A stretch of DNA of 64,000 bases from Cypionkella sp049896245. GTDB taxonomy: Bacteria > Pseudomonadota > Alphaproteobacteria > Rhodobacterales > Rhodobacteraceae. The number at the start of each line of letters is the position of its first letter. The first letter of the stretch is position 1. The stretch covers positions 62,001 to 126,000 of the forward strand of contig NZ_JAFCTX010000007.1 in NCBI RefSeq assembly GCF_049896245.1, written 5' to 3'. Below the pieces are notes generated by a model. It did not search any database. It saw only the letters and a program-made list of their open reading frames with translations, and had not been told where the DNA came from. A program made the translations under genes and the position numbers. Shown piece after piece: positions 15,826 to 24,605 of this stretch.

Positions 15826-18683
15826 AAGCGCAGTGCCTGACCGTCTACAATCCTTTGGACCCTTTGGGCAGCCGAGTTGTGCAAGAGGTTCGCCGCCCCA
15901 TGCGCGTACGCCGGTTGGCCCCTCCCGGCTCGGCTCCCTGCATAGCCATTCTGAACGGTCGCCCGATTCTGCGCTCTGAATGGCGTCGTCGTCTGGGTCC
16001 CGATGATCAGCTGGTGTTTTGCATCCTGCCGCGCGGTGGCGGCGGGCAAGGCGGCAGCAATCCCTTGCGTATGTTGCTCAGCATCGCTCTGACCATTTTT
16101 GCACCGCAGTTCGGGGCGATGCTTCTGGGAGAATCGCTGGCGGGGACGGCGATTTTCGGCAGCTTCACCTGGGGCAATGCCGTGGGCTTGGGAGCCATGC
16201 TGATCGGGCAGGCCGCGATCAACGCGCTATTGCCACTGCCCAAGCCTGCCCAGACACCGCAGTTGCCCTCAGCCTCTCCCACCTATGCGTTGGGCGCGCA
16301 GGGCAATAGCGCGCGCATTGAGCAGGCGATCCCGGTGCAATATGGTCGCCTACTGGCTTGGCCGGATTTCGCGGCACAGCCCTACGCGGAATATGCGAGC
16401 AACGAGCAGTATCTCTATCAGTTGCTTTGCCTTGGCTGCGGTGAGTTTGACATCGAACAGATCCGTATCGAGGATACGCCAATCAGCCAGTTCTCAGAAA
16501 TCACCTATGAGGTGGTGCAGCCCGGCGGTCAGGTCACGCTGTTTCCAACCAATGTCATCACGTCAGTAGAGGTATCCGGGCAGGAACTTGTCGGGCGAAA
16601 ATCCGCGACTTACACCCGCTCAGGGACCGTTATCACCGTCACCCAGACCGCGCACGGGCGCGTGGTGGGGCAGGCGGTGCAGCTCTACATTGTCACCGGC
16701 GGGGCTCCAACGGCGGTCTATGCTATCGCCACCGTGCCAAGTGCCGATACGTTCACCATCGTTGCCGCCACCGGATCGGGATCGGGTGACGCCTATGTGC
16801 GCAGTGTTGTCGGCGGTATTGATGGGTTTTTGGCCTGCGACGCGGGGGCAGTGGCGCAAAAGCTCGCGATTGATATCGTCTACCCGCGTGGGCTGTTTCG
16901 CGATGGTGGCAGCAGTGGGCTGCTGGATTTGGCGTCGCAATTCATCATCGAGGCGCGCAGAGTCGATGACAACGGCCTGCCAGTCGATATCTGGCGGCAG
17001 TTGACCTCACAGGTGGTGACTGACCGCAGTGTGACGCCGCAGGCGAGGACATTCGTCTGTGACGTGCCCGCAGCTCCCGGTCGCTACCGTGTGCGCGCTT
17101 ACCGGGTCGATGAGCAGACAACAGCGCTGACATGGGGCGACCAGATGATTTGGGCGGGCCTGCGCGCCTATCTGTCAGAGGTGCAGGATTTTGGCCCCGT
17201 CACGTTGATTGCAATGCGGATGAAGGCCACCAACAACCTCTCGGCGCAAGCCAGCCGCCGCGTTGGCGTGCTTTGCACCCGCAAAGTGCCGGTCTGGAAC
17301 GGCGTGGCATGGTCGGCACCTGTCGTCAGCCGCTCTATCGCTTGGGCGATTGCCGACGCAGCACGCAATCCCGATTATGGCGCATCTCTGCCCGACAGCC
17401 GCTTAGACTTGCCTGCGCTTCTCGCGTTCGACGCGATCTGGACAGCGCGCGGCGATACCTTCAACGGTCGCTTTGATTCCGCTACCAGCTGGTGGGAGGC
17501 GATCTCGAAAATCGCACTGGTCGGCCGGGCGCGCCTCTTCATGCAGGGCGGCCGCTTGCGCGTGGTGCGTGATGGCCCGCAGACCTTGCCCGTGGCGCTC
17601 TATTCGATGCGCAATATCATGAAGGGCTCGTTCTTGATCGACTATCTGCTGGCGTCGGAACAAACCGCTGATGCGCTGGATATGTCCTATTTTGACGAAA
17701 CCAAATGGTCGCCGCGCCGGGTAACCGCAGCACTTGCGGGCAGCACATTGGCGCGCCCGGTGAAGATGGAGTTGTTCGGAGCAACCACCCGAGCGCAGGT
17801 CTACCGCGAGGGCCTCTATCACGCCGCCGCCAACAAATATCGCCGCCGCCTCGTGCATTTTGCGACTGAGATGGAGGGTTTTATCCCGTCGATTGGCGAT
17901 TTGATCGCTATTCAGCATGACATGCCGGGTTGGGGTGCACATGCCGAGGTCGTGGCATGGGATGCTGCCACCAAACGCCTGACCCTGACCGAGCCGATGA
18001 CGTTTGAGACCGGCAGCTATTATATCGGCCTGCGTGCAGCCGGTGGCAGCGTCAGCGGGCCGTGGTTGGTGACGGCAGGACCCTCGCCTGAGATCGTGGT
18101 CTTGGTCGACACCCCCGATATGACGCCTTACACCGGCTCTGACCGCGAGCGCACCCATGTGGTGTTCGGCAAGGCTGCAACTTGGCGCACGTTGGCAAAA
18201 GTCACCGCGATCAAACCGCGCGGGCTTTACGAGGTCGGCATTGAGGCAGTCACCGAAGATCCCTCCGTGCATACCGCCGATAATGGCGTCACCGCAGCCC
18301 CGATCAGGACCAGCAATCTGCCCCGCCTGATCACTATCCCACTCGTCAGTGGTCTGATGGCGCGTCGTATTCCCGGCGATAATGGCCGCGCCGTGCTGGC
18401 GTGGCGGCCAGCATCAGGTGCCGAAACTTATCAGATCGAAATGGCCTCGGGCATTGATCCAAGCGGCCCCACTGTCAGCTGGACCCGGACCGCCGATACG
18501 TCTGCCGCCAACCACGTCATCACGCTGCTGTTTGCGGCGCAAACCCTGATCCGGGTGCGCGGGGTCGGCTTGACGGCAGGACCGTGGATCGCAGCGGCCT
18601 TGGGCACCCTGATCCCGAACATGTGGAACACCGATGCGACGCCGATGTGGACGGCGGACGCGAACCCGATGTGGAGCAGCTAA
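15822..18683 (+). CDS. Phage tail tip / host specificity protein (J-like)
   Basis: The 953-residue protein follows the NlpC/P60 gene, the position of lambda J. Residues 80-140 hold hydrophobic segments (LRMLLSIALTIFAPQFGAML), as in tail tip J proteins that pair with an I-like segment. QAIPVQYGRLLAWPDFAAQP then RIEDTPISQF match the start of the J core. Residues 283-722 have a second, truncated copy at 9955-11287. The C-terminal ~120 residues look like a fibronectin-type module (AVLAWRPASGAETYQIEMAS). It probably recognises the host surface. The start ATG overlaps the upstream stop. Confidence 0.85.
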   Translation: MKAQCLTVYNPLDPLGSRVVQEVRRPMRVRRLAPPGSAPCIAILNGRPILRSEWRRRLGPDDQLVFCILPRGGGGQGGSNPLRMLLSIALTIFAPQFGAMLLGESLAGTAIFGSFTWGNAVGLGAMLIGQAAINALLPLPKPAQTPQLPSASPTYALGAQGNSARIEQAIPVQYGRLLAWPDFAAQPYAEYASNEQYLYQLLCLGCGEFDIEQIRIEDTPISQFSEITYEVVQPGGQVTLFPTNVITSVEVSGQELVGRKSATYTRSGTVITVTQTAHGRVVGQAVQLYIVTGGAPTAVYAIATVPSADTFTIVAATGSGSGDAYVRSVVGGIDGFLACDAGAVAQKLAIDIVYPRGLFRDGGSSGLLDLASQFIIEARRVDDNGLPVDIWRQLTSQVVTDRSVTPQARTFVCDVPAAPGRYRVRAYRVDEQTTALTWGDQMIWAGLRAYLSEVQDFGPVTLIAMRMKATNNLSAQASRRVGVLCTRKVPVWNGVAWSAPVVSRSIAWAIADAARNPDYGASLPDSRLDLPALLAFDAIWTARGDTFNGRFDSATSWWEAISKIALVGRARLFMQGGRLRVVRDGPQTLPVALYSMRNIMKGSFLIDYLLASEQTADALDMSYFDETKWSPRRVTAALAGSTLARPVKMELFGATTRAQVYREGLYHAAANKYRRRLVHFATEMEGFIPSIGDLIAIQHDMPGWGAHAEVVAWDAATKRLTLTEPMTFETGSYYIGLRAAGGSVSGPWLVTAGPSPEIVVLVDTPDMTPYTGSDRERTHVVFGKAATWRTLAKVTAIKPRGLYEVGIEAVTEDPSVHTADNGVTAAPIRTSNLPRLITIPLVSGLMARRIPGDNGRAVLAWRPASGAETYQIEMASGIDPSGPTVSWTRTADTSAANHVITLLFAAQTLIRVRGVGLTAGPWIAAALGTLIPNMWNTDATPMWTADANPMWSS

Positions 18684-19840
18684 TGACCGCACTACCCGCC
18701 TCTTCAGAATTCATCGCCTCCGGCGTCACCGAAGGCCAGTTCAAAACGGCCCTCACGGCCCTGCGCGATTTCCTCTCAGGCTTGCTCGGAGCAGATGGTT
18801 TGTCCGCCACGGCGCTGGCTACAATAGGCGCGCTCGGCTCGGGCTATGTCGCCAAAACCACCGCTTATACGGTCGTTGCAGGCGATAAGGGCAAGGTCAT
18901 TGATGCCAACGGCACTTGGACGCTGAGCCTGCCCGCCGCCGCCACGGCAGGAGCCGGGTTCTCACTCGCAGTGCGCAACGGCGCTGCCGGGATCATCACC
19001 ATCGATCCGAATGCGGCCGAGTTGGTCAATGGCGCTACCACAGCGCTCGTGGCCCCCGGACAAACCATTCTGCTCGCCTGCACCGGGGCTGCGTGGATTT
19101 CGCTCGGGGCCGTGGGCAATGATGCGGGGGCATTTCTGGCAATTACCGGCACCGCGCTGCAAGCAAGCCTGGTCGACAGCACAGTCGGGGTATTGCTGAA
19201 GGTCGGCGCGTTCGGTTGGGGTGGCAACAACCTTGGCGTCACCACGCTGAGCGATCTCAATGCTAATCGGGTGGCAGGGTTTCAGGCGTGGTCATCACTG
19301 GTCACCGGCGCGCCGGAGACGGCAGGGGTTTTGCTGCATATCCCGCGCTTGGCAGGGGTGACGGTTGCAGGTGCACAGCAGCAAATCGCCTTCGGAGCAA
19401 CGGGTGCGACCTACTACCGATTCAGCTCCGCAGCGGGGGGCTGGAATCCGTGGGTGACGATCATGCAGGCCACGGCGGCGGGGGTATTGTCGCTGGCGGG
19501 CAATGCCATCGGCGGGCAATCTCTGACCATTGCCAACAACGCGGTCGGCATCATCAGTGTGCCGCGCATCGGCGGCTTTGCCGCCATCACCTGTTCGGGC
19601 AACTCGGCCAGTCCGCTGCCCGATTATAGCGGACAGGTCTACTTTGACGCAGGCACAACGCTTCAGATCATCAAAAACACTGGGTTTACCGGGCTTTCGG
19701 CCAGCCTGAACGTCTCGACGTCGGATGTCACCGGCACCACAGGCACAGCCGGATTTGTCACCGTTGCGGTGCAAAGCTCAGTGCTCAAAATCGAAAACCG
19801 CCTCGGGGCCACCCGCGATTTTCAAGTCACATTCAGCTAG
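18683..19840 (+). CDS. Phage tail fibre protein
   Basis: The ATG at 18683 overlaps the J-like stop (TAATG). The product has 385 residues. The sequence is low in charge and rich in Gly, Ala, Thr and Val (TLSLPAAATAGAGFSLAVRN; GFQAWSSLVTGAPETAGVLL), the pattern of beta-rich trimeric fibres. An ORF start at 18584 would overlap the J-like gene by 100 bases and is rejected. The protein is expected to bind the host surface together with the J-like tip. No chaperone domain is seen at the C-terminus. Confidence 0.72.
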   Translation: MTALPASSEFIASGVTEGQFKTALTALRDFLSGLLGADGLSATALATIGALGSGYVAKTTAYTVVAGDKGKVIDANGTWTLSLPAAATAGAGFSLAVRNGAAGIITIDPNAAELVNGATTALVAPGQTILLACTGAAWISLGAVGNDAGAFLAITGTALQASLVDSTVGVLLKVGAFGWGGNNLGVTTLSDLNANRVAGFQAWSSLVTGAPETAGVLLHIPRLAGVTVAGAQQQIAFGATGATYYRFSSAAGGWNPWVTIMQATAAGVLSLAGNAIGGQSLTIANNAVGIISVPRIGGFAAITCSGNSASPLPDYSGQVYFDAGTTLQIIKNTGFTGLSASLNVSTSDVTGTTGTAGFVTVAVQSSVLKIENRLGATRDFQVTFS

Positions 19841-19849
19841 GGACAGATC

Positions 19850-20290
19850 ATGATCACGCAACAGACGGAAGATGGCATGTGGCTTGTGACCGAAGAGGAG
19901 GCTGACCCCTCACCGGGCCGGGTGCATCGCATTGCCCTGCCGCAGGGTGACAACTCCAGTGCGGCGGCGATTGCCTTGGTACACAGCCAATATCTGCCCG
20001 AACCCGAGATACCTGCCGAAGATCTGGCTGCAGCCGAACTCGCCACGCGACGGGCGGGCATGGTGTGCAGCCCCTTGCAAGGTCGCCTCACCGCAGGCCC
20101 GGAAATCTGCGCAGCACTCGATGCCACAGCCGTCGATCCGTCGACGCCTTGGGCAATGCGCGAGGCGATCCAGAACGCCAGAGAATGGCGGCGGACCTCG
20201 CAGACGATTGATGAGCTGGCTTGGGTTCTGGGCTTCTCGCCCGAGCAGATGGACAGCCTGTTTGAGGCGGCGATGGCCGTGGCTGTCTAA
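19850..20290 (+). CDS. Phage protein of unknown function, fibre-associated
   Basis: The 146-residue acidic protein begins MITQQTEDGMWLVTEEEADP. The C-terminal part (AMREAIQNAREWRRTSQTID, then LGFSPEQMDSLFEAAMAV) is helical. I do not recognise a family. Position right after the tail fibre gene, with a 9-base gap, suggests a fibre accessory or assembly protein, but the sequence gives no direct evidence. A weak hairpin follows its stop. Confidence 0.55.
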   Translation: MITQQTEDGMWLVTEEEADPSPGRVHRIALPQGDNSSAAAIALVHSQYLPEPEIPAEDLAAAELATRRAGMVCSPLQGRLTAGPEICAALDATAVDPSTPWAMREAIQNAREWRRTSQTIDELAWVLGFSPEQMDSLFEAAMAVAV

Positions 20291-20297
20291 CCAAACG

Positions 20298-20317
20298 GGT
20301 CTCCTTTTAAGGAGGCC
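20298..20317 (+). terminator. Hairpin after the tail fibre operon
   Basis: GGTCTCCTT (20298-20306) pairs with AAGGAGGCC (20309-20317) with one T-G pair. No T-run follows, so it may be an inefficient terminator or a processing site. It lies 8 bases after the stop at 20290. The rest of 20318-20437 holds no gene that I can see. Confidence 0.4.
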
Positions 20318-20437
20318 GGGGGGTGCGTCAACACCCTCCAGCACGGGGAACATCCGCCAAGACAGCCCCCGCCGACCAGATCAAAATTATGGCCGCTCCA
20401 CCCCTCGAGAGGCGCGGCGAACTTGGGTCGATTCTAC

Positions 20438-20620
20438 ATGCCGGATCAAGAGATTCGTTGCTGCGCCTGTGCGCGGTTGCTATTTAAAATGCAGGCAGGG
20501 GCGCTGGTTGGTGCCCTTTCCGTGAAATGCCCGCGCTGTCGGGCGTTCAATCACTTGAGGCCATCGAGCCCGAACCCAGAGCGCCTATCCGCGCCAGACC
20601 CGTTCGGAGCCAAAACGTGA
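20438..20620 (+). CDS. Com-like zinc-finger regulator (Mu-type)
   Basis: The ATG at 20438 gives a 60-residue protein. Four cysteines in IRCCACARLLFK and VKCPRCRAFNHLR form a C2C2 zinc finger like that of phage Mu Com, which binds mom mRNA and permits its translation. The C-terminus is Pro/Ser-rich (LRPSSPNPERLSAP). Its stop overlaps the next start as GTGA, so the following DNA methylase depends on Com translation, much like the Com-mom pair. A 5-residue extension to 20423 is possible but unneeded. Confidence 0.8.
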   Translation: MPDQEIRCCACARLLFKMQAGALVGALSVKCPRCRAFNHLRPSSPNPERLSAPDPFGAKT

Positions 20621-21441
20621 AACCACAAACCCTCTCGCCGATCATGCCCGTCCGCCCGGTTGCCCCGTGGCTGGGCGGCAAGCGCAACCTTGCTAAACGC
20701 ATCTGCGCACTGATCGACAACGACACCCAGCACCGCACCTATGCCGAGCCTTTTGTCGGCATGGGCGGGATTTTCCTACGGCGGACACGATGTCCGTCTG
20801 CTGAGTTCATCAATGATCGCGGCCGCGACGTCTACAACCTGTTCCGGGTGCTGCAGGAGCATTACGTCGCCTTCCTTGACATGCTGCGATTCCAGATCAC
20901 CACGCAGGCAAACTTCAACCGGCTGGTCGATGTGGACCCTGAGACTCTGACCGATTTGCAGCGTGCGGCGCGCTTCCTTTACCTGCAGAAGCTGGCCTTT
21001 GGCGGCAAGGTTTCTGGCAAGAACTTTGGACTATCTACTGATCGGCCGGGGCGGTTCAATCTGACCACGCTGGAGACTGATTTGGAAGCGCTTCACAGCC
21101 GACTTTCGGGGGTGACGGTGACGTGCATGGACTTCGCCGATTTCATCCGCCGCGTGGATCGGCCGGAGACGTTGTTCTACCTCGATCCGCCCTATTGGGG
21201 CTGCGAGGGCGACTATGGCAAGGCGCTGTTCAGTCGCGAACGGTTCGAAGAACTTGCCACGGTTTTGGAGGCTTTAAAGGGGCGTTTCATACTGTCTTTA
21301 AACGACGTTGAAGGTGTGCGCGAAACCTTTAAAGCCTTCCGATTCCGTGAGGTGAAAACCACCTACACGATCGCGGCAAAAGGGGCGGCACCGGAGCGGG
21401 CGGAGGTGCTGATATCGAACTGTGACCTAGGCGGCGTTTGA
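20617..21441 (+). CDS. D12-class DNA adenine N6-methyltransferase
   Basis: The GTG at 20617 overlaps the Com stop and gives 274 residues. SAM-binding and catalytic motifs are clear: PWLGGKRNLAKR (motif X), AEPFVGMGGIFLRR (motif I) and LDPPYWGCEGDYG (motif IV, DPPY). Such Dam-like enzymes methylate adenine in a short site and can protect phage DNA from host restriction. The alternative start at 20527 lies inside com. An ATG at 20644 is also possible. It occupies the place of mom in Mu-like phages. No cognate endonuclease gene lies nearby. Confidence 0.88.
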   Translation: MKPQTLSPIMPVRPVAPWLGGKRNLAKRICALIDNDTQHRTYAEPFVGMGGIFLRRTRCPSAEFINDRGRDVYNLFRVLQEHYVAFLDMLRFQITTQANFNRLVDVDPETLTDLQRAARFLYLQKLAFGGKVSGKNFGLSTDRPGRFNLTTLETDLEALHSRLSGVTVTCMDFADFIRRVDRPETLFYLDPPYWGCEGDYGKALFSRERFEELATVLEALKGRFILSLNDVEGVRETFKAFRFREVKTTYTIAAKGAAPERAEVLISNCDLGGV

Positions 21442-21501
21442 CGCTAGAACGCTCTGCAGGCGGGACTTGACGGTCCCGTTAGCGCGCTTCAAAATCGCGT
21501 T

Positions 21502-21545
21502 GCTGCAGGTTATGCTGTCAAACGCTGCAGCTTTTGCTGTCACGC
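21502..21545. repeat. Two tandem 22-bp direct repeats, possible phage end sites
   Basis: GCTGCAGGTTATGCTGTCAA.. (from 21502) and GCTGCAGCTTTTGCTGTCAC.. (from 21524) match at 18 of 22 positions with a period of 22. They lie 60 bases after the DNA methylase stop and before the host YbjN gene. Mu-type phages carry 22-bp transposase-binding sites at their ends, which fits, but the exact terminus and a target duplication could not be located. The remaining 21546-21714 holds no gene that I can see. Confidence 0.45.
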
Positions 21546-21714
21546 CACACACAAACTTTTGTCCACAGAAGATTTCCCCACAATTTGCTTTACAGGCTTC
21601 CCCCATAGCCACACTATATCTAGTAAGGGCAATGCCGGGTTACGCTGTTGGTTGCCGGGCGCCCAGCCCATAGGGGACGGTATCGTCTCTGGGGCTTTAT
21701 AGTGAGGCCTGACC

Positions 21715-22218
21715 ATGTCATTTTCCGAAGATTACCTGCTGAGTGACGATCTTCATCCGATCGACATCGTGGAAAATCTGGCCGCCCACCATGATTGGGA
21801 GTTTGATCGCGTCACTGATGATCAGATCGCGATGGCGGTCGAGGGCCAGTGGCGTACCTATGCGCTGACCCTCGCGTGGTCGGCGCAGGACGAAACCCTG
21901 CGGCTGATATGCACCTTTGAGATGGAGCCGCCAATCGATAAAATGGCAGCCCTCTACGACGTGCTGAACCGCTGCAATGATATGGTCTGGACCGGGGCTT
22001 TCACCTATTGGGCCGAACAAAAGCTGATGGTTTTCCGCTATGGCCTCTGCCTTGCCGGCGGGCAAATGGTGGCCCCCGAGCAGATTGATCGGCTGATTTC
22101 CGGCGCCATCACCGCGTCTGAGCGGTTTTATCCGGCGTTTCAGCTGGTATCCTGGGCCGACAAATCTCCCGCCGATGCGATGAAAGTCGCGATTGCCGAG
22201 GCTTACGGGCGGGCGTGA
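21715..22218 (+). CDS. YbjN-domain protein
   Basis: The 167-residue protein begins MSFSEDYLLSDDLHPIDIVE and contains GQWRTYALTLAWSAQDETLR, LYDVLNRCNDMVWTGAFTYW and QIDRLISGAITASERFYPAF. This is the YbjN fold, related to type III secretion chaperone-like proteins. YbjN is a putative regulator of surface traits in E. coli; the function in alphaproteobacteria is not known. It comes before proC, a pairing I recall in Rhodobacteraceae, and marks the return to host sequence after the prophage. Confidence 0.85.
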   Translation: MSFSEDYLLSDDLHPIDIVENLAAHHDWEFDRVTDDQIAMAVEGQWRTYALTLAWSAQDETLRLICTFEMEPPIDKMAALYDVLNRCNDMVWTGAFTYWAEQKLMVFRYGLCLAGGQMVAPEQIDRLISGAITASERFYPAFQLVSWADKSPADAMKVAIAEAYGRA

Positions 22219-22324
22219 TCTGTCTGCGATTCCTGTGGCCCAAATCTTAGTCGCAATTTAGCGCGATTTTTGATTCAATGTCATGGCAAACCACACTAAC
22301 CTCTCCGCAAAAGGGGAGTTTTTG

Positions 22325-23137
22325 ATGGTGCTGGATGTGGTGGCCCGCGATGGGCTGGTTCTGCTGGGGTGTGGCAAGATGGGCACGGCGCTGCTGACCG
22401 GATGGTTGGCGGCGGGGGTACCTGCAACCAGCGTTTGGGTGATCGAGCCGCACCCCACCGATTGGCTGAAGGCTACGGGTGTGCATCTGAACCAAGGCAT
22501 GCCGCCAGCCCCCACCGTCGCCCTGCTGGCGGTCAAGCCGCAGATGATGGGCGCAGCCTTGCCCGCGCTGCAAGCCTTGGGCAATGGGACGACGCTGTTC
22601 GTGTCGATCGCCGCTGGCACCTCAATCGCGACCTTTGAGGCGGCTTTAGGCGACCGCACCCCGATCGTGCGCACCATGCCGAACACTCCCGCGATGGTCG
22701 GGCGCGGCATTACTGGCATCTGCGGCAATACCCATGCCGGGGCTGATGGCCTTGCGCTTGCGCATCAGTTGATGCTGGCCGTCGGCGAAGTGGTGGAACT
22801 CGACGGCGAGCATCAGATTGACGCTGTAACCGGGGTGTCCGGCTCGGGCCCGGCCTATGTGTTCCATCTGATCGAGGCACTGGCAGCCGCGGGTGAGGTC
22901 GAGGGCTTGTCGCCAGACATCGCGATGAGACTGGCCCGCGCCACCGTTTGTGGCGCAGGTGAACTCGCCTATCAATCCAATGAGCCCGCCTGCCAGTTGC
23001 GCATCAACGTCACCTCTCCGGGCGGCACCACGGCGGCGGCTTTGGCGGTGCTGATGGACCCGGATACAGGCTTTCCCCCCCTGCTACAACGCGCCGTCAA
23101 AGCCGCCGCCGACCGGGGCAGGGAGCTTGGCAAATGA
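22325..23137 (+). CDS. proC: Pyrroline-5-carboxylate reductase
   Basis: ProC reduces pyrroline-5-carboxylate to proline with NAD(P)H in the cytoplasm. The Rossmann motif LVLLGCGKMGTALLTGW is at the N-terminus. TMPNTPAMVGRGITGI and VTGVSGSGPAYVFHLIEALA are the conserved substrate and dimer regions, with the P5CR signature near the C-terminus (VTSPGGTTAAALAVL). The ATG at 22325 follows AGGGGAG at proper spacing; the earlier ATG at 22283 adds a non-conserved 14 residues. The product has 270 residues, the usual size. It overlaps csaA by 4 bases. Confidence 0.95.
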   Translation: MVLDVVARDGLVLLGCGKMGTALLTGWLAAGVPATSVWVIEPHPTDWLKATGVHLNQGMPPAPTVALLAVKPQMMGAALPALQALGNGTTLFVSIAAGTSIATFEAALGDRTPIVRTMPNTPAMVGRGITGICGNTHAGADGLALAHQLMLAVGEVVELDGEHQIDAVTGVSGSGPAYVFHLIEALAAAGEVEGLSPDIAMRLARATVCGAGELAYQSNEPACQLRINVTSPGGTTAAALAVLMDPDTGFPPLLQRAVKAAADRGRELGK

Positions 23138-23499
23138 CGGATGCCCCCCAACAAACTACCTTAGCCCAGATCAGCTATGCCGACTTCGAGAAGGTCGAGA
23201 TCCGCGTCGGCCGCATCACCCGCGCCGAAGCCTACCCCGAGGCCCGCAAGCCGGCCTACAAGCTTTGGCTCGATTTTGGCCCCGAAATTGGTGAGAAACG
23301 CTCCTCGGCCCAGATCACCAAACATTATACACCAGAGGCGCTTGTCGGCAGGCAAGTGCTGGCGATGGTCAATTTTCCCGCACGTCAGATCGGCAAAATG
23401 ATCTCGGAAGTGCTGGTACTTGGCGTGCCCGATGCGACGGGTGAGGTCGTGCTGATTGGCCCCGGCCACGACGTGCCTTTGGGCGGGAAGCTGTTTTGA
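23134..23499 (+). CDS. csaA: CsaA-type tRNA-binding protein
   Basis: The 121-residue protein consists of one OB-fold tRNA-binding domain: FEKVEIRVGRITRAEAYPEA, FGPEIGEKRSSAQITKHYTP and MVNFPARQIGKMISEVLVLG. This closely follows Bacillus CsaA, a homodimer that binds tRNA and has been linked to protein export. ATG overlaps the proC stop (ATGA), and its own stop overlaps the next ATG (TGATG), so proC, csaA and the dehydrogenase form one operon. Confidence 0.92.
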   Translation: MTDAPQQTTLAQISYADFEKVEIRVGRITRAEAYPEARKPAYKLWLDFGPEIGEKRSSAQITKHYTPEALVGRQVLAMVNFPARQIGKMISEVLVLGVPDATGEVVLIGPGHDVPLGGKLF

Positions 23500-24443
23500 T
23501 GAAACTGCTGATCACCCGCCCTTTGCCCGCCCCCGTGCTGGCCGCCGCCCACGCCCGTTTTGAGGTGACGGCGCGGGCAAGCACCCTGCCGCTTGATGCT
23601 GCCGAACTGCGCGCCGCCCTCACCGATTACGACGTGGTGCTGCCCACCTTGGGTGATCTGTTCAAAGCCGAGGTCTTCGCCGACGTGCCCGACCCAAGGG
23701 CGAAATTGCTCGCCAATTTCGGCGTCGGCTTCAACCACATCGACACCAATGCCGCCGCTGCACTTGGCATCGCCGTCACCAACACCCCCGGCGCGGTCAC
23801 CGATGCCACCGCCGATGTGGCCCTGACCCTGCTGCTGATGACCGCACGGCGGGCGGGTGAAGGCGAGCGCATCTTGCGCGCAGGCCAGTGGCAGGGCTGG
23901 CATCCAACGCAACTTCTGGGCGCGCCTGTGTCGGGCAAAACCGTCGGCATCATTGGCATGGGCCGCATTGGCCGCGCCATAGCGCAGCGCTGCCATCATG
24001 GCTTCAATATGCGGGTGATCTACCACAACCGATCTGCCACAGATGCAGGCGTCCCCGCGCAGCAGGTTTCGCTGGCGCAAGTCCTGCAAGCCGATTTCGT
24101 GGTCATCGCCGTACCCGGCGGCCCCGCCACCCGCCATCTGATCAAAGCCGAAGCGTTGGCCCGAATGGGCCCGCATAGCATCCTGATCAATATCGCGCGC
24201 GGTGATGTGGTGGATGAAGCCGCCCTCACCATCGCCCTGCAAATCGGCCAAATCGCAGGAGCGGGTCTTGATGTCTATGAGCATGAGCCACAAATCACTC
24301 CCGCCTTACTCGGTTTGGAAAACGTCACCCTGCTGCCCCACCTTGGCACCGCCGTTCTGGAAACCCGTACTGCGATGGGCATGATGGCCGTCGCCAATCT
24401 GATCGCGTATCTTGACGGGCAACCCCTGCCCAACCGAGTCTAG
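23499..24443 (+). CDS. D-isomer-specific 2-hydroxyacid dehydrogenase (glyoxylate/hydroxypyruvate reductase type)
   Basis: The 314-residue enzyme reduces a 2-keto acid with NAD(P)H. The N-terminal catalytic half contains LLANFGVGFNHIDTNAAAAL. The cofactor motif is VGIIGMGRIGRAIAQRC. The catalytic Arg lies in NIARGDVVDE, Glu in YEHEP and His in LLPHLGTA, so the triad is complete. The GHPR group is the best fit; the exact substrate cannot be told. I use the ATG at 23499 (overlapping the csaA stop); a TTG at 23496 adds one residue only. Confidence 0.88.
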   Translation: MKLLITRPLPAPVLAAAHARFEVTARASTLPLDAAELRAALTDYDVVLPTLGDLFKAEVFADVPDPRAKLLANFGVGFNHIDTNAAAALGIAVTNTPGAVTDATADVALTLLLMTARRAGEGERILRAGQWQGWHPTQLLGAPVSGKTVGIIGMGRIGRAIAQRCHHGFNMRVIYHNRSATDAGVPAQQVSLAQVLQADFVVIAVPGGPATRHLIKAEALARMGPHSILINIARGDVVDEAALTIALQIGQIAGAGLDVYEHEPQITPALLGLENVTLLPHLGTAVLETRTAMGMMAVANLIAYLDGQPLPNRV

Positions 24444-24473
24444 CGCCATGCTCATCCTCTCTGCTCAAATATC

Positions 24474-24516
24474 CCCGCCGGAGGCTCTGCGGCTAATCTC
24501 AGAAGCCTCCGGCGGG
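24474..24516. terminator. 13-bp hairpin inside a repeated intergenic element
   Basis: CCCGCCGGAGGCT (24474-24486) and AGCCTCCGGCGGG (24504-24516) are perfectly complementary with a 17-base loop. AGTATTTTTC follows on plus, so it can end the proC operon. The mirror on the other side, GATATTTGAGCAG when read on minus, resembles the right flank AGTATTTTTCAAAAGAGCA, so the element is nearly symmetrical. Related half-elements occur at 36818-36845 and near 7230. Confidence 0.7.
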
Positions 24517-24605
24517 AGTATTTTTCAAAAGAGCAAATCCAAGCGCCAAAGCCGGGGGAGCGGGCTCGATGCCCGCGAAAACGGCCCCACTGAGCAGGTC
24601 ACGCC

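Noticed and set aside
9955..18683. Diversity-generating retroelement acting on the J-like gene
   Set aside because: No reverse transcriptase or short template repeat with adenine-specific changes is seen; the duplicated stretch is 1.3 kb.
8782..21714. tRNA-Arg as prophage att site
   Set aside because: No repeat of the tRNA 3' end is found at the right side, and the phage type suggests transposition rather than tRNA integration.
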